Part shown: positions 41,453 to 49,716 of the stretch, one piece after another | Layout: every line of letters begins with the position of its first letter | Position numbering within the stretch: position 1 is the stretch's first letter | NCBI GenBank assembly: GCA_965224575.1 | Contig: CBDCZQ010000006.1 | Span: 1,302,001-1,366,000, forward strand | Length of the DNA stretch: 64,000 nt | Source of the DNA: QPIN01 sp965224575 | GTDB taxonomy: Bacteria > Pseudomonadota > Gammaproteobacteria > Methylococcales > Methylomonadaceae | Direction: 5' to 3' | The notes under the pieces: model-generated | The model's database searches: none | Told to the model about the DNA's origin: nothing | The model's input: the letters and a program-made list of their open reading frames with translations, nothing else | Made by a program: the position numbers and the translations under genes

Positions 41453-42676
41453 ATGTATAACGATTACCAAGAATTTACTAAATTGAACCTGAAACTGGAT
41501 ATGTCCAGAGGCAAGCCTTCACCTGAACAACTTGATTTGTCCCTTTCTATGCTCAATAAAACTGACATACAGGATCAGATTACAAGTAACGGAATTGATT
41601 GTCGTAATTATGGTATTCAGCTTGGGTTACCTGAAGTACGTGAATTTTTTGCCCCATTACTCGAAGTTCCAACCAATCAAGTTGTAGTTGAAGGAAATTC
41701 TAGCCTGTCATTAATGCATGATGCCATTGTATTTGCATTACTTTACGGCACGCCAGATAACCCACCGTGGTTAAGCAATAAGCCAATAACTTTTTTGTGT
41801 CCAGTCCCAGGTTATGATCGACATTTTTCTATCCTGGAAGCATTTGGAATTAACATGATAAATGTTCCTTTGCTCGAAGATGGCCCTGATATGGATTTAG
41901 TAGAGAGGTTAGTCAGTAAAGATGCATCAATTAAAGGAATGTGGTGTGTGCCAAAGTATAACAACCCAACGGGTACTGTCTATTCTGAAGAAACAATTAA
42001 TAGATTAGCATCAATGAATGCTGCTGCTTCTGATTTCAGACTTTTTTGGGATGATGCCTATCGATTTCATCATTTAACAGAACAACGTATTACTATTCCG
42101 AATATAGTAGATATGTGTCAGTCTGCTGGACATCCAGACCGTGCAATTGTTTTTTCTTCTACGTCTAAAATGACTTTTTCTGGTTCTGGACTTGCCATTC
42201 TTGCGTCTTCACTTTCAAATATTAACTGGTGGGAACAATGTGTTTCAATCAGAAGTATTGGGCCTGATAAACTTAATCAATTACGTCATCTTCACTTCTT
42301 CCAGAATTCTGTAGATATTGATAGCCTTATGGATCAACATCGCTCAATTCTTAAACCAAAATTTGATGCTGTAAATTCTATCTTTGAGAAGTATCTAGGC
42401 AAATTAGATAATGTCAGTTGGAGTAAACCTTTAGGAGGGTATTTTATTAATTTGATAACACCAACTGGTTTAGCAAAAAGAACGGTAGAACTTGCAAAGA
42501 ATGCTGGTATTATTCTTACACCAGCAGGAGCTACTTTCCCTTATGGCTCTGATCCTGACGATAAACATATACGAATCGCTCCTTCTTATCCAACGCTTGA
42601 TGAAATTAAACTTGCTGCACAAGGTGTCTCATTAGCTTTATTACATGCGATAAATGAACAGGAAAATAAAACCTAA
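41453..42676 (+). CDS. Class I aminotransferase (PF12897-type aspartate aminotransferase)
   Basis: A 407-residue PLP enzyme with the marks of the divergent class-I subgroup represented by PF12897 (actinobacterial AspAT-like): DMSRGKPSPEQLDL near the start, VEGNSSLSLMHD, VPKYNNPTG, FWDDAYRFHHL, and the lysine in FSSTSKMTFSGSG that forms the internal aldimine. GGYFINLITPTG and RIAPSYPTLDEI close the fold. It is cytoplasmic and probably transfers the amino group between aspartate and 2-oxoglutarate. It sits 33 bases before a YjbR-like gene on the same strand. Confidence 0.88.
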   Translation: MYNDYQEFTKLNLKLDMSRGKPSPEQLDLSLSMLNKTDIQDQITSNGIDCRNYGIQLGLPEVREFFAPLLEVPTNQVVVEGNSSLSLMHDAIVFALLYGTPDNPPWLSNKPITFLCPVPGYDRHFSILEAFGINMINVPLLEDGPDMDLVERLVSKDASIKGMWCVPKYNNPTGTVYSEETINRLASMNAAASDFRLFWDDAYRFHHLTEQRITIPNIVDMCQSAGHPDRAIVFSSTSKMTFSGSGLAILASSLSNINWWEQCVSIRSIGPDKLNQLRHLHFFQNSVDIDSLMDQHRSILKPKFDAVNSIFEKYLGKLDNVSWSKPLGGYFINLITPTGLAKRTVELAKNAGIILTPAGATFPYGSDPDDKHIRIAPSYPTLDEIKLAAQGVSLALLHAINEQENKT

Positions 42677-42715
42677 GAACCATGTTATGAGCCAATAGGA
42701 ATATCAGTATGACTT

Positions 42716-43063
42716 ATGAAGTATTGCCGTTCACTCCCGGCCGTTTCATACGTTATTCAATGGGGAGGTTCTCATGTATGGAAAGTCGGAGGAAAGGTAT
42801 TTGCAATTGGGGGCAGGGAAAACGCTGATAAACCTGCGTTCACATTTAAAACGTCTGAGTCCGGTTTTCTTTTTCTGAGCGACGAGCCAGGTTATCGTCC
42901 GGCACCTTATTTCGCCTCTCGCGGGATGATGTGGATACAACAGTATGATGCGCCGGGTGTGGAGGATAATGAACTTATATATTACCTCAAAGAGTCTTAC
43001 CATATTGTTTCCTTAGGGCTAACCAAGAAAAAGCAAAAAGAACTTAGCCTCAATCAAAACTAA
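42716..43063 (+). CDS. MmcQ/YjbR-family protein, N-terminus apparently damaged
   Basis: A 115-residue protein with YCRSLPAVSYVIQWGGSHVWKVGGKVFAIG, FKTSESGFLFLSDEPG, MMWIQQYD and ELIYYLKESYHIV, the MmcQ/YjbR fold (DNA-binding-like, function unknown). Family members begin MTYExxRxYCxSLP. Here ATG at 42709 gives MTYE in another frame, preceded by AGGA at good spacing, and the body frame has its own ATG at 42716. A small deletion or shift of a few codons after MTYE is likely. The rest is intact. Confidence 0.65.
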   Translation: MKYCRSLPAVSYVIQWGGSHVWKVGGKVFAIGGRENADKPAFTFKTSESGFLFLSDEPGYRPAPYFASRGMMWIQQYDAPGVEDNELIYYLKESYHIVSLGLTKKKQKELSLNQN

Positions 43064-43183
43064 CTATGGCACTAAAACCAAAATGTACAAAGGCCACTTT
43101 TCGGGGCAGCTGAACTTAGCGTTATATGGAGTAAGGATTTAATAATATTCTCGCTCCTAAAAAACCAATAAAGCCAAGCCTAT

Positions 43184-43729
43184 TTACCACATAAGATCAT
43201 CGGGCACTTCAAATGCTGCATATTCATCATCTTCTTCAATAGAAGATGGGTTATCAGAGAACATGACAATTACAGTATGTTCATCACGCTGTTTTATTTT
43301 CTCAGCAACTTTTGCGGGCACAACTTCGTAAGCTTTTCTCAATTTAACTATTGCTAATTTACCACTTATAATGCTATTTTTCAGATCTTCACTGATATAA
43401 ATAGATTTAACCTTATTTTCATCAGTAAAGTTATAAGCCTCACCATTATTATCTTTTGGTAATTTATTTAAATTAATTAGCTGAATTATCTGATCAGCAA
43501 TTTGTTTTTTTTCTGCTTCTTGGTCGCGTTGCTTATTTAATTGTCTATCTTTTTCTACTTGCTTGACTTTACTTTCTTGTAGCGATTGTTTTGCTTCATT
43601 AACAAATTCAGCTTTATTTTTTTGCTGCTGCTTTGTTTGTTTTCTTTTTTCTGCTCTTACTTGTTTGGCTTTATTGTTGCTGGATAAACCGGCCTTCAAA
43701 AGCTGATCTTGCAGTGATGGGTTTTTCAT
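43184..43729 (-). CDS. DUF2058 protein (YaiL-like nucleoprotein/polynucleotide-associated enzyme)
   Basis: A 181-residue protein with the DUF2058 start SLQDQLLKAGLSSNNKAKQ, a long highly basic coiled coil (about 20-80, KQTKQQQKNKAEFVNEAKQS) and a folded C-terminus (about 85-181, YNFTDENKVKSIYISEDLK, KIKQRDEHTVIV). E. coli YaiL is the reference; its role is not settled but the basic coiled coil suggests nucleic-acid association. Divergent from the rhlE gene, 80 bp apart. Confidence 0.85.
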   Translation of the reverse strand: MKNPSLQDQLLKAGLSSNNKAKQVRAEKRKQTKQQQKNKAEFVNEAKQSLQESKVKQVEKDRQLNKQRDQEAEKKQIADQIIQLINLNKLPKDNNGEAYNFTDENKVKSIYISEDLKNSIISGKLAIVKLRKAYEVVPAKVAEKIKQRDEHTVIVMFSDNPSSIEEDDEYAAFEVPDDLMW

Positions 43730-43809
43730 TTTAAATGTTGTTATGATAAATTTATTACTATGCTTTTAAGAAATAATGCTGTCAAGTAAAAATATTTTTA
43801 ATACATTAC

Positions 43810-45084
43810 ATGTCATTTAATCAATTAAACTTATCTGCACCTTTACTAAGGGCAATTTTAGATCAAGGGTATAGCAATCCGACACCGATTCAAAAACAAG
43901 TTATTCCCTTAATTTTACAAGGAAAAGATATTCTTGCTGGCGCACAAACGGGTACGGGTAAAACAGCTAGCTTTGCTTTACCGTTGCTAGAACTTTTGTG
44001 TTCACAAGTTTTACCCGAAACATCTCGTCCTATCAGAGCTTTAATTCTAACACCTACGCGTGAATTGGCTGCTCAAGTACAGCAAAGTTTTAACAACTAT
44101 GGAAAGAATGTGCCTTTATTTTCTGAAGTCATTTTCGGTGGTGTTAATATCAATTCGCAAATAAAGCGATTACAGCGAGGGGTGGATATTCTTGTTGCCA
44201 CTCCAGGCCGGTTACTTGATCTAATGTATCAAAATATAATTGACCTTTCGGAAGTACAATTTTTTGTCTTAGATGAAGCAGACCGCATGTTGGATATGGG
44301 CTTTATTAGAGATATAAAAAAAATTATTAGGGTATTACCAAGACAACGTCAAAATTTATTATTTTCTGCAACGTATTCTAAAGACATTAAACTTTTGGCA
44401 TCTCAAATATTAATTAAGCCAATTGAAATCTCTGTTGCTAAAGAAAATATCGCAGCTGAAAATATTTCCCAGGCTATTTACGGGATAAAAAGAGAATATA
44501 AGCGTGAATTAATTTCCTGGTTAATAGGGGATGGAAATTGGCAGCAAGTTTTAATTTTTGTTCGGACTAAACATGGTGCGGATCGTTTGTGTAAACAACT
44601 GATGAAAGATGGTGTCCGCTGTAGTGCTTTACATGGAGATAAAAGCCAAGGTGCAAGAACCAGAGCTTTAGAAAGTTTTAAAAATGGCAAAATAATCGCT
44701 TTAATTGCTACGGATGTTGCTGCACGTGGACTGGATATAAATCAGCTGCCCCATGTGATTAATTTCGATTTGCCGGCTGTAGCAGAAGATTATATACATC
44801 GAATAGGAAGGACTGGCAGGGCAGGTACAGATGGGGTTGCGATTTCATTAGTCTGTTCTGAAGAAGCTCATCTTTTAGTCGCTATTGAGAAATTATTAAA
44901 GAAAAAAATTCACAGGATTGTTGATACTGGTTATGAACCAATTTCACTCAATATTAATCAGAAACTTAAATCTAAAAAAAATAGTGCATCTAAAAAGGTG
45001 TCAAAACAGTTCTCTAGTGCAAAAAGAAGAACTACTAAAAATAATAAACAAAATCAGTCTAGGAATCAAAAGAGAAGAAGTTAA
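43810..45084 (+). CDS. rhlE: DEAD-box ATP-dependent RNA helicase RhlE
   Basis: A 424-residue helicase: Q-motif FNQLNLSAPLLRAILDQGY with PTPIQKQ, motif I AQTGTGKT, motif Ia PTRELAAQ, motif II DEAD in VLDEADRMLDMGF, SAT, then the second RecA domain with ARGLDI and HRIGRTGR. The C-terminal tail (about 375-424) is Lys/Arg/Ser/Asn-rich, as in RhlE. It unwinds short RNA duplexes, for example in ribosome assembly and cold adaptation. ATG at 43810 matches the family start. Confidence 0.92.
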   Translation: MSFNQLNLSAPLLRAILDQGYSNPTPIQKQVIPLILQGKDILAGAQTGTGKTASFALPLLELLCSQVLPETSRPIRALILTPTRELAAQVQQSFNNYGKNVPLFSEVIFGGVNINSQIKRLQRGVDILVATPGRLLDLMYQNIIDLSEVQFFVLDEADRMLDMGFIRDIKKIIRVLPRQRQNLLFSATYSKDIKLLASQILIKPIEISVAKENIAAENISQAIYGIKREYKRELISWLIGDGNWQQVLIFVRTKHGADRLCKQLMKDGVRCSALHGDKSQGARTRALESFKNGKIIALIATDVAARGLDINQLPHVINFDLPAVAEDYIHRIGRTGRAGTDGVAISLVCSEEAHLLVAIEKLLKKKIHRIVDTGYEPISLNINQKLKSKKNSASKKVSKQFSSAKRRTTKNNKQNQSRNQKRRS

Positions 45085-45115
45085 TTTATTTTAACAAAAG
45101 GGTCAAATTGAGCTT

Positions 45116-45361
45116 TTACTCCTCATTATTTTTTCCAATATGAAAAATGCTTTGCTTAATTTTTTCCATTTCTCGATGTGTTTTAGTCCATAAAGAATCT
45201 AAATAGGAACCGTTTTCAATTTCATTACTCTTTTCTTCAGGGTTTTGAATACTGGATTGCACAGGTTCGCCCGGTTCTTCTAAAATTTCGCCCAGTTGCT
45301 CATCTAATTCTTCGAGCACATCAATAAGATCTTCGCGTACCTGTTTAATATCTTTCATCAT
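45116..45361 (-). CDS. Small acidic helical protein, unknown
   Basis: An 81-residue acidic protein: DIKQVREDLIDVLEELDEQLGEILEE forms a likely coiled coil, then an acidic linker and SLWTKTHREMEKIKQSIFHIG. No family recognised. It converges on rhlE with 31 bp between stops. ATG at 45361 has a purine stretch upstream (AAGGTTAAGATG). Confidence 0.5.
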   Translation of the reverse strand: MMKDIKQVREDLIDVLEELDEQLGEILEEPGEPVQSSIQNPEEKSNEIENGSYLDSLWTKTHREMEKIKQSIFHIGKNNEE

Positions 45362-45506
45362 CTTAACCTTTACTTGTAATGCCTTCGCCTTTTAGAATTA
45401 TGGGCTTTAGGTATTATGTGATAATAGGAATTAACGTCTACTTTTTTTCTGGGTTTACTTCTTTATCATTGACACAGATTTTTTTATCATGCCAATTTTG
45501 CTAAGA

Positions 45507-45542
45507 TGTTGGGTTAACGATAGAGCTGTTAGCCCAACCTAC
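45507..45542. repeat. Palindromic repeat family B, copy 2
   Basis: TGTTGGGTTAACGATAGAGC, TGTTAGCCCAACCTAC in sequence is the reverse complement, with few changes, of 23882-23921. The outer arms GTTGGG and CCCAAC pair. It lies 12 bases past the stop of the ferritin-like gene (minus strand), so it could serve as that gene's terminator. Confidence 0.6.
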
Positions 45543-45553
45543 ATTGTTCATGC

Positions 45554-46447
45554 TTAAGCAACGCAATAAGAGGGTATCCAGCTTCGTTCAATCATGTGCT
45601 CAGGAAGATCATTAAAATCAAATTCTAGTCCGTCTTTTATCATTTGTTTTACATCAAATAATTCTGCAACCTCGGGAATGTCATTAAAAAACATTGTGTA
45701 AAAAGGTCCTACTAATGTTTTAGAAATCTTCATTCCTATAGAACCAATAAAATTTCGTCTTTGTCCAACATGAGCAACTTCATCAATGGTAATTTCATCT
45801 AATAATTCTTTTAGACGATCTCGTACTTCAGGTTCATCGACTAAAACATCCTCAATTAATGCATGCAGATGACAATAGAAAGTCACGCCCATTAGTTCTG
45901 TAACAAAGGCCGGCGTGTCTATTAAAAAACCAGGGAATTTTGGAAATTGCTCATAGATTTTTTCTTTGATAGGCCCAAGGGGAACCCATTCAATTTTATC
46001 TAAGCCGCAAGTTTTAAGCATTTCATCAAACAAACGCACATGACAAAATTCTTCTGCAAGATGAACTCTACTAATTTTATCTTCAATAGTGTGTGAATTA
46101 GCCATATCAGGAGCAACATCCCAAGCACCTTTTATTCCCACCCATTCATGCCGAGCAAACTTATACATGCCTGTTAGCATTAAGGTTAAACGGTCTAATG
46201 ACTTTGGATCATCCTGCATTTCTATATAATTACGATAAAATGCTTCCGGGTCTGTCAATGGCTGGCGTAGTTTTACTGGATTATCTTGGAAGTGTTTCAG
46301 TCTAGCCCTTTTTTTAGCTAAATCTCTGTCATCTTCAAAAAGCTCTCCTCCATGCTGCTGGGTAAATTCCCAGTAATCCTCAAAGTTTGCTTTTCTTTGT
46401 TCTTCTGTAGCCGGTGTAAAAACCGACAAATATTTACCAGCTCCCAT
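45554..46447 (-). CDS. Diiron ferritin-like-fold protein
   Basis: A 297-residue soluble protein. Two metal-ligand motifs stand out: LAEEFCHVRLFDEML (E-x-x-H, about residue 150) and TIDEVAHVGQRRN (D-E-x-x-H, about 230), plus an earlier ARHEWVGIKGAWD that could give another ligand, together the pattern of a carboxylate-bridged diiron site. The family is a ferritin-like group of conserved hypotheticals, and an oxygen-activating role is possible but unproved. It lies 147 bp downstream of clpB, beyond a terminator, and has its own space for a promoter. Confidence 0.7.
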   Translation of the reverse strand: MGAGKYLSVFTPATEEQRKANFEDYWEFTQQHGGELFEDDRDLAKKRARLKHFQDNPVKLRQPLTDPEAFYRNYIEMQDDPKSLDRLTLMLTGMYKFARHEWVGIKGAWDVAPDMANSHTIEDKISRVHLAEEFCHVRLFDEMLKTCGLDKIEWVPLGPIKEKIYEQFPKFPGFLIDTPAFVTELMGVTFYCHLHALIEDVLVDEPEVRDRLKELLDEITIDEVAHVGQRRNFIGSIGMKISKTLVGPFYTMFFNDIPEVAELFDVKQMIKDGLEFDFNDLPEHMIERSWIPSYCVA

Positions 46448-46538
46448 ATTTGGAGACTCCCATTGTTATTAAGTAAACAGCTGTATCGTGTATATTTTAC
46501 AATAAAGTAGAAAACCTACAATGTGAATAATACTCCAA

Positions 46539-46575
46539 AAAAAAAGCCGCCACCACTTTATATGATGAGGGCTTA
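46539..46575 (-). terminator. Rho-independent terminator of clpB
   Basis: On the minus strand AGCC-CT-CATCA pairs with TGGTG-GC-GGCT around a TATAAAG loop, with one internal mismatch region, followed by nine or ten T residues. It lies about 20 bases after the clpB stop and separates clpB from the ferritin-like gene. Confidence 0.75.
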
Positions 46576-46593
46576 TTAGTTTCTATTAATTTT

Positions 46594-49167
46594 TTATTTA
46601 GTAAAAGTTAACTTTCCATTAACTACCTCTATTTTTACTTTGTCTCCAGCAACAAAATTTCCAGATAATATTTCATTAGCCAGTGGATTTTCCAGTTGGT
46701 TTTGGATGGCTCTTTTAAGTGGTCTGGCTCCATAAACAGGATCAAATCCAGCTTCACCCAACAAATCTAGAGCCTGATCACTTATTTCAAAATCAATTTC
46801 TCGTTCATGCAATCTTTGTTTCAAGTGTTGAATCTGAATGGTTGCAATAGAGCGAATCTGATCTTTACGAAGCGGATGAAAAACAACCGACTCATCAATT
46901 CTATTGATAAATTCAGGGCGTAAATTCGCCTCTACAATCTCCATCACGGCTTGTTTCATCTCATCATAACTCTCTTCGCCTGCTAGTTCCTGAATACGAT
47001 CAGAACCTAAATTAGAAGTCATAATGATAACGGTATTTCTAAAATCAACCGTTCTTCCTTGTCCATCGGTTAGTCGTCCGTCATCTAAAACTTGTAGCAA
47101 GATATTGAATACATCGGGATGTGCTTTCTCTACTTCATCCAGCAAAATAACGGAGTAAGGCTTTCTTCGCACCGCTTCTGTCAAATACCCTCCTTCTTCA
47201 TAGCCTACATAGCCTGGAGGAGCACCAATTAGACGCGCGACTGAATGTTTCTCCATAAATTCAGACATATCGATTCGAACCATCGCATCATCAGAATCAA
47301 ACATAAATCCTGCTAATGCTTTACATAACTCTGTTTTACCTACACCAGTTGGCCCTAAAAATAGAAATGATCCATTAGGGCGGTTTGGGTCAGACAATCC
47401 AGCTCTTGACCGACGGATAGCATTACTAACCGCTTGTATCGCTTCTTGTTGACCAATGACTCGTTTGCCTAATTCCGCTTCCATCCTTAATAATTTATCT
47501 CTTTCTCCTTCCATCATTTTGGTAACTGGAATACCTGTCCATTTAGAAACAACTTCTGCGATTTCATCCTCAGTCACATTGTTTCTCAACAAAGTCATTT
47601 CCTGCACTTCTGCTTGTGAGGCTAACTCCAGTTCTTTTTCAAGTTTTGGGATTTCACCGTATTGAAGCTCAGACATTACTGCGAGATCATTTGATCGACT
47701 GGCGGTTTCTAACCTAAAACGTGCTTGTTCTAATTGCTCTTTAATTAAAACCGAACCTTGCAACGCAGATTTTTCTGCTTTCCAAGTTTCTTCAAAATCA
47801 GAATATTCTTTTTCAAGTACTGAGATTTCAGTTTCCAAGGTTTCCAATCTTTTTTGAGACGCTTTATCCGACTCATTTTTCATCGCTTCGCGTTCGATTT
47901 TTAATTGGATTAAGCGCCTATCCAATTTATCCATGACTTCTGGTTTAGAATCAAGTTCCATACGAATTCGACTACCTGCTTCATCAATTAGATCAATCGC
48001 TTTATCAGGTAATTGCCGATCAGATATATAACGATGGGATAATGTTGCTGCTGCAATAATTGCAGGATCGGTAATGTCAACGCCATGATGAACCTCGTAA
48101 CGCTCTTTAAGCCCACGTAAAATTGCGATAGTATCTTCAACTGTAGGCTCATCAACTTGAACTTTTTGAAAACGACGCTCTAAAGCCGCATCTTTTTCAA
48201 TATATTGTCGATATTCATCTAACGTAGTTGCACCAACACAATGCAATTCACCACGAGCTAAAGCAGGCTTAAGCATATTACCGGCATCCATTGCACCTTC
48301 AGCTTTTCCTGCACCGACCATAGTATGCAGCTCATCTATAAACAGGATGATTTGGCCTTCTTCTTTTGCCACATCATGCAAAACAGCTTTTAACCGCTCT
48401 TCAAATTCGCCTCGAAATTTTGCACCAGCAATTAAAGCTGCCATATCTAATGATAATAATCGTTTTCCTTTAATACCTTCGGGTACTTCACCATTTACAA
48501 TTCGTTGCGCTAACCCTTCAACAATCGCTGTTTTACCTACACCAGGCTCTCCAATTAACACTGGATTGTTTTTAGTTCTACGTTGTAAAACCTGAATTGT
48601 CCTTCTGATTTCATCATCTCTACCAATCACCGGATCAAGTTTTCCTTGCTCAGCCCTTTCGGTCAGGTCAATGGTATATTTTTTGAGTGCTTGGCGTTGG
48701 TCTTCTGCATTGGCATCATCAACTGACTGCCCCCCTCTCAATTGATCAATTGCCTGCTCAATTGCCTGTTTATTAACTCCTGATGTTTTAAGTAAAGCTT
48801 GTAACCCACCTTTTGTTTCACAAGCGGCCAATAAAAATAACTCACTGGAAATATAATTATCTTGCCGTTTTTGAGCCATCTTATCTGTTAAGTTCAGCAT
48901 CTTAGATAGTTCATTAGATAGCTGTACATCACCACCAGATCCTGAGACAGTAGCAATCCTATCAATTTTATTCACTATTTCTGTGCGCATTGCATTAACG
49001 TTCACAGCAGTCTGAGTCAATAACGATTTGATACTTCCACCATTCTGATCTAATAATGCCAACATGACATGTTCAGGTTCAATAAACTGATGGTCTTTTC
49101 CTAAAGCCAAGCTTTGTGCATCAGCTAAAGCTTGCTGAAATTTACTGGTTAATTTATCCATTCGCAT
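46594..49167 (-). CDS. clpB: ATP-dependent disaggregase ClpB
   Basis: An 857-residue Hsp100 chaperone, full family length: N-domain (1-145), first AAA domain with GEPGVGKTAI, a coiled-coil middle domain (about 400-530), second AAA domain with GPTGVGKTEL, IGAPPGYVGYEEGG, and the GARPLKRAIQ sensor-2. It rescues aggregated proteins with DnaK. ATG at 49167 follows AAAGGAG at seven bases; a second ATG six bases on is weaker. The sequence is entirely free of breaks. A sigma-32-like promoter lies upstream. Confidence 0.97.
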   Translation of the reverse strand: MRMDKLTSKFQQALADAQSLALGKDHQFIEPEHVMLALLDQNGGSIKSLLTQTAVNVNAMRTEIVNKIDRIATVSGSGGDVQLSNELSKMLNLTDKMAQKRQDNYISSELFLLAACETKGGLQALLKTSGVNKQAIEQAIDQLRGGQSVDDANAEDQRQALKKYTIDLTERAEQGKLDPVIGRDDEIRRTIQVLQRRTKNNPVLIGEPGVGKTAIVEGLAQRIVNGEVPEGIKGKRLLSLDMAALIAGAKFRGEFEERLKAVLHDVAKEEGQIILFIDELHTMVGAGKAEGAMDAGNMLKPALARGELHCVGATTLDEYRQYIEKDAALERRFQKVQVDEPTVEDTIAILRGLKERYEVHHGVDITDPAIIAAATLSHRYISDRQLPDKAIDLIDEAGSRIRMELDSKPEVMDKLDRRLIQLKIEREAMKNESDKASQKRLETLETEISVLEKEYSDFEETWKAEKSALQGSVLIKEQLEQARFRLETASRSNDLAVMSELQYGEIPKLEKELELASQAEVQEMTLLRNNVTEDEIAEVVSKWTGIPVTKMMEGERDKLLRMEAELGKRVIGQQEAIQAVSNAIRRSRAGLSDPNRPNGSFLFLGPTGVGKTELCKALAGFMFDSDDAMVRIDMSEFMEKHSVARLIGAPPGYVGYEEGGYLTEAVRRKPYSVILLDEVEKAHPDVFNILLQVLDDGRLTDGQGRTVDFRNTVIIMTSNLGSDRIQELAGEESYDEMKQAVMEIVEANLRPEFINRIDESVVFHPLRKDQIRSIATIQIQHLKQRLHEREIDFEISDQALDLLGEAGFDPVYGARPLKRAIQNQLENPLANEILSGNFVAGDKVKIEVVNGKLTFTK

Positions 49168-49211
49168 AATGCGTCTCCTTTTTATGTAGAAAAATAACTT
49201 AGTTATTACTA

Positions 49212-49239
49212 ATATGAGGATAAAATTTTTTTTTTCAAC
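49212..49239 (-). promoter_or_regulatory. Sigma-32 (heat-shock) promoter of clpB
   Basis: On the minus strand GTTGAAA is followed after 13 bases by CCTCATAT, against consensus CTTGAAA-(11-16)-CCCCATNT, with the -10 about 45 bases before the clpB ATG. Spacing and both boxes fit RpoH control, expected for ClpB. Confidence 0.65.
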
Positions 49240-49716
49240 TTTAGCCTGAAGAATATAAACATATAAATATCAAAAGGTTACAATGGTTATGAGACTATAT
49301 GGATTTCTAAAATAAATAGCTGTACAATATAAGTTAAGAAATGACAACTATTAAGTGAAATTCATAATGAATTTATTATTGTTATAGCACTATCAAGAGA
49401 CTTGGTCTTAGTGCTAAAGAATTTAACATGGATAACTTGAACAATTAACCGACCTTTTGTCCGTCTTTTTCGATATAGAAAACTTGTGTAGCTCTCTATG
49501 TGCCTGTTTCTTAGGAAAAATGAAAAAACTACGTTACTTGTTCTTCCATAATCATTCTTTGAAGAAAGTAATTAAAACTGTCGTGAGAAAGCAACTAAAT
49601 ATTCATCTGCTGTTCATCAATTATAAGCCTTAATAGAACTCATAACATGATCAACATAACTTTTCTAAAATAAAAATAAATTAGCACTGAGCTTCAAGCA
49701 ATTTGCTAAGATACTT
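49240..49716. other. Divergent intergenic region, no supported gene
   Basis: About 480 bp between clpB and the ExeA-like gene. A 37-codon frame at 49520-49633 starting MKKLRYLFFHNHS has TTAGGAAAA in front of it but resembles nothing known, and I would not call it. No repeat or strong hairpin is seen. Confidence 0.35.
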
